Below the pieces are notes generated by a model that had not been told where the DNA came from, searched no databases, and saw nothing but the letters and a program-made list of their open reading frames with translations. A DNA stretch of 64,000 nucleotides from Dyadobacter luteus (GTDB taxonomy: Bacteria; Bacteroidota; Bacteroidia; Cytophagales; Spirosomataceae): assembly GCF_003383615.1 (NCBI RefSeq), contig NZ_QNUL01000001.1, forward strand, positions 434,001-498,000. Direction: 5' to 3'. How positions within the stretch are numbered: position 1 is the stretch's first letter; each line of letters starts with the position of its first letter. Below are positions 15,160-23,600 of this stretch, piece after piece. The position numbers and the translations under genes were made by a program.

Positions 15160-18100
15160 TTAAAAACCAACCTGAACGCCCAAAAGGAATGTTCTTGGCT
15201 GTGGATATTGACCGGTGTCTACCCCTTTTGTAAAAATGAAGGACTTGGCATCATTAACGCTGGCACTCACTTCAGGATCATACCCTTTGTAGTTGGTCAC
15301 GGTAAGAAGATTCATAGCTGTTGCATACACACGGAAGCTCGAAAAGATCTTTGTACTGCCAGCATTCAGCAACGTTTTGGGCAACGAGAAACCAACTGTC
15401 AGGTTACGAAGACGCATGAAAGAACCATTTTCAAGAAAACGATCAGAAGCGCGAAGATTGGAAGGTGTGTTCTGGCCGGATCTTGGCATATCTGTTACAT
15501 CTCCGTCTTTTTTCCAGGCTTCCAAAACTGCCGTGGATGAGTTGAAAGGACGTGTAGTTCCTTCGGTCCAGTAACGAAGTGCATTATATACTTTCACATC
15601 ACCTATCCCCGCTAGCCCCATGGACATATCCCATGCTTTATAGGCCAGGTTCACCGAACCTCCGTAGGTCCATACCGGTATTGCTGATCCCAGAAATGTC
15701 TGGTCTGCATCTGTGATTTGTCCGTCCCCATTCAAATCCTGATAAACAATATCACCTGCTTTCAATCCATCCTGATAGGATTTGAAACCTTTGGCTACGG
15801 CCTGCTCGTTGTAGCGGGCTACATCAGCTGCACTGGCTACAACGTGATCAACCTTAAATCCGTAAAATGAACCAATTGCTGCACCCACATCCGTTTTGGT
15901 CATGTTGATACCACCGTTGGTTGCACCACTCACAATAGGTGAGCCGCTACCCATGGAAACCACATTGTTTTTGTTGTAACCTGTGTTAGCAGAAACACTG
16001 TAGCTGAAATCACCCGCCTGACCTGTGTAAGAAACAGCAGCTTCAAAACCTTTATTTACTGCATTTGCTGCATTCTGAACCATACTTGCATCGTTGTAAA
16101 CATCACCCAGACCTGTAGAAATCGGGAGCTTTACATCCAATAGTAAATCCTTACTGTCACGTTTGTAATAATCGACGCTCACCTGAAGTTTATTTCGTAG
16201 CAAACCTAAGTCCAGGCCAAAATCAATCTGCGTTGTTTCTTCCCATTTCAGGAACGGGTTGGGAACACGGGTAACAGTCGCTCCCTGCTGAAATGCTTTG
16301 CTCTCACCAAAAGAATAGACAATATTATTGTTTCCGTAACCTCGGTAAACCGTTGGGTCTGTCAGAAACAGCCCGATATTTGCATTGCCTGTGATACCCC
16401 AGCTGGCCCGTAGTTTCAAATCAGAAACAGCCGTCACACTTTTCATAAAATCTTCGTTGATCAGCTTCCATGCGACTCCCACAGAAGGGAAATTTCCTTT
16501 CCGGTAGGCCTGACCAAATGCCGGGTTAATATCCTGGCGTATTGATGCATTGATCAGATACCGGTCATGGAAGCCATAGGTAACTCTTCCAAAATAGGAG
16601 CGAGAAGCATAGACACTTGAACTGGCGCTTGTGATACTGTTAGATTTGGAAACACCGATTTGTTTGATCAGGTCATTTGTGAAGCCGGAACCCGTCAGAT
16701 TGACGCCCCTGCTTCGGTTACCTTCGTTGTATGTATTACCAACCATCACGGAAAAATCATGCTGCCCCAGTGTTTTCGAGTAAGTCAGAATATTTTCGAC
16801 GATGGGTGAAACACTGAAAGAGTAGCTCTCGTCAATTTTACGATCGGTTTTGAGATTGCCGTTTAAGTATTCTCCTGTGTAATTATAACTGTTGCTGTTT
16901 GACAAGCCGATGTTAGCCTGGGTCCTGAATTTAAGTCCGTTGAAAATATCAACTTCACCCCAGAGCTGAAAAAGATTAGAAAACCCTCTGGATAGTTTTT
17001 CGCTCAGGTAAATACCCGGTAGCGGATTCAAGGCGTCATTCTGATCCAGAATTGTAGTTACTCTGCTATATCCACCCAAATTCGTCGGATCCATGGTTGG
17101 TGCATATGGGGGCATTCTGAGTGCCTCCACAAAACTGGCCGCGTTGCCTGTAGTTCGGTTGTATTTAAAATTAATCGTTTGCCCGAGTCTTATTCTTTTG
17201 CCAATCTGCTCTTCCAGCTGCGCTCTCAGGTTGATACGCTGATAGCCGATATCTTTCATAATACCATCCTGGCTGGTGTATCCTGCCGAAAAGTTATATG
17301 TTGCTTTCTCGCTTCCTCCTGTAACGTTTACATGATGCTCAGTAATTTTAGCATTTCTGAATATCTCCTTCTGCCAGTCAGTACGTGTTACCAGTACATC
17401 GGGTGTATTGAGCTTATCTGGCATTTTGTTCCCCTGAGTCTCGTTGATATCCTTTACAAGCTGTACGTATTGCGCAGCGTCAAGCATATCTAGTTTTTTC
17501 CAGGGCTGAGATACACCTACATAACCGTTGTAGGTTACCCTTGGTGTCCCTGCTTTCCCTTTTTTGGTTGTAATCAAAACAACCCCGTTAGCTGCTGATG
17601 CGCCGTAAATGGCTACCGATGCCGCATCTTTGAGCACGGTAATATCCTGAATATCATAAGGACTCACCGAATTTATATCACCTCCCTGAATACCATCGAT
17701 TACATAAAGTGGATCTGAGTTGGTTAGAGAGCCTACACCACGAATAATAATTTTAGCGTTTGCACCTGGTAGTCCACTCGTATTAACAATCTGTACGCCA
17801 GCTATTTTTCCTTGCAGAAGCTGCTGAGCGGAAGTAGCAGATACATCTCCGAACTCCTTGCGCCCTACTACCGCAACCGAACCCGTCAGGTCTTTCTTTT
17901 TGGCAGTTCCATAGCCAATCACTACTACTTCTTCCAATGCTTTTGTATCAACCGCAAGAGAAACATCCACAAATGTGCGGTTACCCACAATCTCCTCTTT
18001 AGGGATGTAACCTACAAACGAAAAGATCAGCACTGCATCCGCACTTGCTCCTGTGATCTCGTAGTTACCGGAAATGTCGGTGCTTACACCACGTTGAGAG

Positions 18101-18654
18101 CCTTTCAGCACAACGCTCACACCAGGAAGACCATCTCCGCGTTCATCTGTAACCTTACCCTTGATATTTAAATCATCAGGAGTGCTTTTTGTGCTCCTCA
18201 AAAGCGAAATTTCGGGCCTGCCTGAGGATTCACCGGGTAAGCCCTGTGACAGACTGGCACTTTCCAACGTAGCGATTGTTGGCTCAGCTCGTTTCTCAAA
18301 TTTTGATACGATTACATAAGCTTCCTTACCAGCTTTTTTGAAACGCAGGTTGAAGGGTCTGAGAAGATCGCCCAGCTGCTTTTCCAGCTTATTTCCTTCC
18401 TGCCGGAAGTCGGCGCCGGTAACTGTGATATTCTTAACTGTTTCTTCTTCAAACAGGATACTCACCTGATGTTGCTTACCCAGGTCGACCAAAAGGTCTT
18501 TAAGATTTTTGGCTCTGTGGCGGGTTTCCGTATGCTGGGTTTGCACAGGAACAGTATGGCTGCTTGCCAAGGAAATACCTTGCGCCACACAAAGCTGCTG
18601 GACCGATAGCATGGTCAGCACGATACGGGTTTTTTGTAGAAATCTGCTACTCAT
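15160..18654 (-). CDS. SusC/RagA TonB-linked outer-membrane transporter with STN signalling domain
   Basis: 1164 residues. In order: signal peptide; STN domain (about 45-115, LKDLLVDLGKQHQVSILFEE); CarboxypepD_reg beta-sandwich (about 168-235, GLPGVSVVLKG); TonB box region EEVVVIGYGTAKKKDLTGSV; plug (about 260-365, LRNxxx-type IRGVGSLTNSDPLYVIDG); 22-strand barrel ending FLLGVQVGF. It imports oligosaccharides across the outer membrane with SusD. The STN domain should contact the FecR protein encoded immediately upstream. The ATG overlaps the fecR stop by 8 nt, implying translational coupling. Confidence 0.95.
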   Translation of the reverse strand: MSSRFLQKTRIVLTMLSVQQLCVAQGISLASSHTVPVQTQHTETRHRAKNLKDLLVDLGKQHQVSILFEEETVKNITVTGADFRQEGNKLEKQLGDLLRPFNLRFKKAGKEAYVIVSKFEKRAEPTIATLESASLSQGLPGESSGRPEISLLRSTKSTPDDLNIKGKVTDERGDGLPGVSVVLKGSQRGVSTDISGNYEITGASADAVLIFSFVGYIPKEEIVGNRTFVDVSLAVDTKALEEVVVIGYGTAKKKDLTGSVAVVGRKEFGDVSATSAQQLLQGKIAGVQIVNTSGLPGANAKIIIRGVGSLTNSDPLYVIDGIQGGDINSVSPYDIQDITVLKDAASVAIYGASAANGVVLITTKKGKAGTPRVTYNGYVGVSQPWKKLDMLDAAQYVQLVKDINETQGNKMPDKLNTPDVLVTRTDWQKEIFRNAKITEHHVNVTGGSEKATYNFSAGYTSQDGIMKDIGYQRINLRAQLEEQIGKRIRLGQTINFKYNRTTGNAASFVEALRMPPYAPTMDPTNLGGYSRVTTILDQNDALNPLPGIYLSEKLSRGFSNLFQLWGEVDIFNGLKFRTQANIGLSNSNSYNYTGEYLNGNLKTDRKIDESYSFSVSPIVENILTYSKTLGQHDFSVMVGNTYNEGNRSRGVNLTGSGFTNDLIKQIGVSKSNSITSASSSVYASRSYFGRVTYGFHDRYLINASIRQDINPAFGQAYRKGNFPSVGVAWKLINEDFMKSVTAVSDLKLRASWGITGNANIGLFLTDPTVYRGYGNNNIVYSFGESKAFQQGATVTRVPNPFLKWEETTQIDFGLDLGLLRNKLQVSVDYYKRDSKDLLLDVKLPISTGLGDVYNDASMVQNAANAVNKGFEAAVSYTGQAGDFSYSVSANTGYNKNNVVSMGSGSPIVSGATNGGINMTKTDVGAAIGSFYGFKVDHVVASAADVARYNEQAVAKGFKSYQDGLKAGDIVYQDLNGDGQITDADQTFLGSAIPVWTYGGSVNLAYKAWDMSMGLAGIGDVKVYNALRYWTEGTTRPFNSSTAVLEAWKKDGDVTDMPRSGQNTPSNLRASDRFLENGSFMRLRNLTVGFSLPKTLLNAGSTKIFSSFRVYATAMNLLTVTNYKGYDPEVSASVNDAKSFIFTKGVDTGQYPQPRTFLLGVQVGF

Positions 18655-19657
18655 GGTCTGGGTTTATTTCTGATTTTCTCAATTCAATGAATTCATTATG
18701 TTTGATCACTTCCAAATGAAGCAACTCGGATAATATGGCCAGCAGGTCTTCTGCCTGCTTCGCTTTATAAATACCTCCTATACGATGTTTACCAAGAACG
18801 GGATCCAGTATACGCACATTCACTTTGAAGCGTTCATTGATTTGTTCGACGGCCTCCGAAAGCAGTGTGTTGTCGAAATAAAACATGTCCTGCTTCCATG
18901 CGACAATTGAGGCGGGTGTAGCCGGTGAAGTAAGCGTGAAGGTTCCGTTATCCGCCGTCGAAAACAAATTACCTGGCTTCATATAAAGCTGTTTTCCTTG
19001 CGGAAGGCTTAGTTTCACCTTTCCTTTTGTAAGGAAAACCTTCGTTCCCCGTTTTCGGGAGAATGCGACAAACTCAGTACCGAGCACTTCTATACTGTAA
19101 TTTTTCTCCATCTTAACTACAAACCGGCTGTCCTGTGCAGTATGCACGACTTTAAATTCGGCCTCTCCTTCAAGCATCACTTCCCGGTTGCCCTCGCCGA
19201 ACCCCATCCTTGGCACACGGAGCACCGAATTCGCATTTAATACCACGTCGGTTCCATCCGAAAGCTGGTAAGAAGACGTCTGTCCATTTCCTGATGTTAA
19301 TGATTTGTACATCAGCTCGTCTCTGAAAACGAATCCTGCCACCATCAAAAAACATGCAGCAGTCGCGCCGTAGAGCCACGGGCGCCTCCATAAACTCACG
19401 ACCTCCGCTGGCACATTTGATAATGGAGTGTTTGTAGTGGCACTTCCATTTGTAACCAAAGCGATGTATTCCGACAGAGCGTTGTCCAACTTCGGAGCAA
19501 ACTGTGGGTGGCGACTCTCCCACTCATCAAGATATTGGTAGTAGAGCTCTTCATTTTGCGGATCAGCCAGCCAGTCTTCTATTAGCTTGCGCTGAATCGA
19601 TGTGGTTCGTCCATCAAAAAAATCGAACAGAACATCTTTAAACAGGGAATCTTTCAT
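18647..19657 (-). CDS. FecR-family anti-sigma factor
   Basis: 336 residues. A cytoplasmic N-terminal segment (IEDWLADPQNEELYYQYLDEWE) is followed by one membrane helix at about 94-110, the periplasmic FecR domain (SSYQLSDGTDVVLNANSVLRVP ... MLEGEAEFKV) and a C-terminal DUF4974 domain, which should dock with the STN domain of the SusC partner. It holds the sigma factor at 19800 inactive until substrate binds. It lies between sigma and susC in one transcript. Confidence 0.93.
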   Translation of the reverse strand: MKDSLFKDVLFDFFDGRTTSIQRKLIEDWLADPQNEELYYQYLDEWESRHPQFAPKLDNALSEYIALVTNGSATTNTPLSNVPAEVVSLWRRPWLYGATAACFLMVAGFVFRDELMYKSLTSGNGQTSSYQLSDGTDVVLNANSVLRVPRMGFGEGNREVMLEGEAEFKVVHTAQDSRFVVKMEKNYSIEVLGTEFVAFSRKRGTKVFLTKGKVKLSLPQGKQLYMKPGNLFSTADNGTFTLTSPATPASIVAWKQDMFYFDNTLLSEAVEQINERFKVNVRILDPVLGKHRIGGIYKAKQAEDLLAILSELLHLEVIKHNEFIELRKSEINPDHE

Positions 19658-19799
19658 TTTATATTTTTTAGCTTATACAGGCTTCTTTTACCTTCTCTAA
19701 ATCATTGCAAAACTGCCATTGAGGGCTACCATTATGCAGCTTTACATACAGGATACAGACAATTAGTGTATCAATAACCCCATGCACTAACTCAAAATA

Positions 19800-20450
19800 T
19801 TACTGTAGATAGAGCATCAGGCAGATAAACCAACTGTCTTTCAGTCCTGCCCGGAGCCTGCTTATTGCACGCGTAATTAACGCTTCCACAGCTTTAGTTG
19901 TAACCTGCAGTTCCGAGGCTATTTCTTCGAGTGTTTTGCCTTCTACACGTTTCAGCAGATATGCTCTTTTGCACTGAGGTGGCAGCTGCTGTACAATTCG
20001 TTCAATCTGTTGGGAAAGCTCATTGTACTGCAATGCTTCACAGGGATTGAGCGCATGCGTGGCGAACGGTGTTGTTACCGTTTCCATTGGCGAGGTACGG
20101 TTCAGATCCCATTTGACATAATTATAGGACCGGTTTCTAACCGCTTTATAAAGATATGCTCGATAGGATGTTGTAATGATTTCGAAAGTACGGCTCTGCC
20201 AAAATGCAGCAAATACCTCCGATACAATATCCTCAGCCACTTCCTGCGAATGCACAAATCGTATCGCATGGTTGCATAAATTGCTGTAGTATTTTCGGAA
20301 TAGCAGTTCGCAACCCTTTTGGGAATCTTGACTGAAAGTTTCTCTGATCAGAAATTCGTCGTTAAGCATCACCGGCTGTATATCCTGGGCAGACAGATCC
20401 CCCATCTCAGGTGATTGTAACGGAAGTTTTTGGGTAGAGTCAAATGTCAT
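19800..20450 (-). CDS. RNA polymerase ECF sigma factor (FecI-type)
   Basis: 216 residues, with a non-conserved lead of about 40. Region 2 is FRKYYSNLCNHAIRFVHSQEVAEDIVSEVFAAFWQSR; region 4 is LPPQCKRAYLLKRVEGKTLEEIASELQVTTKAVEALITRA. The tail ends in a hydrophobic SWFICLMLYLQ. It is followed by fecR, susC and susD and should direct transcription of this glycan locus. A two-part motif upstream (20490-20514) recurs before the giant hydrolase gene, suggesting autoregulation and control of that gene. Confidence 0.92.
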   Translation of the reverse strand: MTFDSTQKLPLQSPEMGDLSAQDIQPVMLNDEFLIRETFSQDSQKGCELLFRKYYSNLCNHAIRFVHSQEVAEDIVSEVFAAFWQSRTFEIITTSYRAYLYKAVRNRSYNYVKWDLNRTSPMETVTTPFATHALNPCEALQYNELSQQIERIVQQLPPQCKRAYLLKRVEGKTLEEIASELQVTTKAVEALITRAISRLRAGLKDSWFICLMLYLQ

Positions 20451-20483
20451 AGCGTTTCATTAAACCATTTTTAATTTAATACA

Positions 20484-20514
20484 AAGACAAGTTGTTAAGT
20501 AGCATCCCTATACT
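20484..20514 (-). promoter_or_regulatory. Candidate ECF-type promoter upstream of the sigma gene
   Basis: On the minus strand AGTATAGGGAT (20504-20514), then 13 nt, then TTGTCT. The 11-mer starts 64 nt before the sigma start codon. The same arrangement with a 12-nt gap occurs before the gene starting at 26571. No TAnnTTTG box sits at the right place. Assignment to an ECF sigma is inference. Confidence 0.5.
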
Positions 20515-20590
20515 ATAAATAATAAATTTTTTTCAGTAAATAATTCAATTTAAAAATTCAGAGATAATCGCCCTTTCGACCAAATAAAAA

Positions 20591-20616
20591 TCCGGATCAA
20601 CTCACGTTGATCCGGA
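20591..20616 (-). terminator. Strong intrinsic terminator of the giant hydrolase gene
   Basis: TCCGGATCAAC and GTTGATCCGGA pair perfectly around a TCAC loop. On the minus strand they are followed by TTTTTATTTG. The structure starts 27 nt after the stop at 20644. Confidence 0.9.
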
Positions 20617-20643
20617 CAAAACACTCTGATAGAAACGAATTTA

Positions 20644-23600
20644 TTACGGTTTAATAACCTTGATCACAGATGTTTCCCTGCCAGATTCTACACGAATCAG
20701 ATAAAGTCCTGAACCTTTCCCAACTGGTAAAGAATGCTGTTCAATCTCTGATGGCTTCTCAATTGACTTACGGTATAACGCACGCCCATTTTTATCTGTT
20801 ACGATAATGTTAATCACCGGGGCTGTTGCTCCTTTAATCACTACTTCAGCATGCTCTCCCTGTACCGGATTACCAAGTACTGTAGCTGTCATGCCGGACG
20901 AAGCACCATTTTCTACCGGGAAATACATTCGCGACACCGATTGTCCGGCTGGCTCTTGGCCGTATACCAGCGTGCCTTTGTAGTAAACAGTAATCTTGCT
21001 ATTCTCAGCAAAGTTGCCAGCTGCTTTGAAGGAGTAGTCGTTCGCTTCATTAAAAACTGACCAGTCCGACTTGGCAATCCTGTACTGAATATTGCCAGTG
21101 CTACTCAGCGGATAGAGTTTACCAAGAGATGCTGCCGGTTTTATTTCGAAGTACGTATCGGCGTCAGCTTTTTGCTGACCGGATGTAAACTGTCCTGAAA
21201 TATTAGCAGTTCCCAGCTTCGCAAAATCGATCCAGTAATTCAGGTTCGCTGTCCCATCGGCAGTAAACCAGTAACGGACAGACAGATCAGCATAGTCAAG
21301 CGGCACATTTCCTTTGTTCTCAATTTTTAGCCAGGTGCTCAGTGAAGAAGGTGCCGAATTTGTGTTTTTATTCTCGGAAGAGACCTTCACATCTGCAACT
21401 GCCGTTATAGAATCAGGTTCTGTACCCCACCACAGCTGACCATTTCGGTATAAAGTTATATGCTTATTTTCTGCAAAAGTCGAACCGTTTTTGAATGAAT
21501 AGTCATCCGTTTCTGCAAGATTCTCCCAGTTCAAATTAGCAAACCGCGACTGTATTACTCCAGAATTCCCACCAGCATTCAAGTTGCCTGCCGACGAGTT
21601 AAACTGATATTCAACATATCCCAAAGCACCCTGACGAGGTTTTTCAAGCTCAACGTAATTCATGGAAACCTTGTTATTGCCCATTTCAGCGTAGTCAATC
21701 CATTTATTAATGCCCGCATAATTCTCCGCCGTAATCCAGTAGCGTGCAGTAAGTTCGCTATAAGGAACTGCGACCGGACTTTCATTTGAAATAGTCAGGA
21801 AGGGTTTGATATTGTTATTGTCTACCTGACCATTGTCGCCGTCTTTGTAGAGTACCTTCAATCCGGATGACACAAAAAGCGTACGGCTCAACGAAGGAGC
21901 AGCGCTGTATGTTTCGTTGCCAATTTGAGAGGCGGTTATCACCGCAGATCCTGGCGCGACAACCTGAATTTTTCCATCAGAAATGATTGCCACCGTAGTA
22001 TCCGAGCTTGCATAGCTAACAGGCAAACCGGAGCTTGCTACTGCACCTGCATCAAAACCAGCAGCACCAACAATTTTCGGTGATATAGTATCCATTGCAA
22101 TCGTTTGTGCTGTTTGAGGTGGGGGAGCAATAGTTAAGCAAAAATCATCTAATACGAACTGACCGGAAGGACCAGCCTTAGAAGCCCATATACCAATCCT
22201 GACAGCATTTGCGGGTACGGTCCGGGTTCCTGCATATTTAGAATATACCGTTCCGTTAGCGCCTGGGGTAGAAGGATAAACCTGTAATTCTATTTTTGCA
22301 GCATCAACTTTGGCTCCCTGTGCATCATAAAAATCCAGACCGATTCCAGCCCACCATGGGAAGATCAGTTGTGAGGCATTTGCAGGATTTGGCGTTCCTT
22401 CAACTTTTGCCCAAACCTCAAAATTGATTTCCGAACCGGCTGTTACGTTGATTGTTTTACCATAATTAATTGCTCCCTGTTCAGCAGTGATTACAGCACT
22501 TTTTAATCCACTTTTGGCAGACGTACCTATTTTTGCCGCTGCCGCGTTCGGGTTTCTTAGCCAGTTTACAAAGCCGCTTTCAAAGCCATTGTTGGTCATA
22601 ATGCCGCACGCTCCCGCACTTACAACAGTTATTGCCGAAGATGAGGAAATGCCACTTGCATCCTGCGCTGTGGCTGTGATGGTGGCTGTTCCGATAGCCA
22701 CCGCAGTAACCAATCCATTATTGCTTACCGTTGCAATAGACGGATCGGATGAGCTCCAAATTACCGTTTTGTTGCTTGCTATGGCCGGAGCGACCGTAGC
22801 TTTAATTGAAGTAGTGTCACCTACACCAACGGTAGCGGCTGTTTTATTAAGAACCAGTGAGGTCAGCAGAACATTGGAAGAAGTGATCGCACTGCTTGCC
22901 GTTTTTGCTCCGTCCTGCGTAGTAACCGTAATGGTTGCATTGCCTGGCGAAACGCCTGTAACCACACCACTTTGATTTACTGAAACGATACCTGCATCCG
23001 AACTAGACCAAACGACTGCTTTATTTGTCGCATTCGCCGGTTGTACAGTCGCTGCAAGAGTTATTGAATTATTTACCCCGACAGCGCTGATTGCAGGAAT
23101 ACTCACACCTGTAACAACAATATTGGCTGCCGTAACAGTTGATGTAGCTGTTTTCTTACTTTCGTCAGTCGTAGCAGTAATTACCACAGAACCAGGAGAT
23201 ATTCCTCTAAGCAGCCCGTTGGCATCAACACTTACAACGGAAGTGTTGGAAGAAGTCCAGGTCACTCTTTGATTGGTGGCGTTTGCCGGTGAAACTACAG
23301 ATGCCAGTCTTGTTGTATCGCCCACACCCACAATAGCAGTGGAAGGATTTACAGCGACGGAAGTAAGTGGAGTAACACCTATTTCAATGGCATTGATTGC
23401 AGGATAGTTCAGGTTTGCAATCGGCCTGAAAACCAATGAAATCTGTCCTTGCGCTGTGGATTTCACTTCAAACTCGCGCACGATTCCTTTGTATCTCCCA
23501 CCTGCCTGTGTGAAAATGTCAAAGTTTTTAAGCAAAGTATCGGCAACCGTGTTTGCTGTTACGTTAAATTTCCTTTTTCCAGCCGTGATGACCGTTGAAA

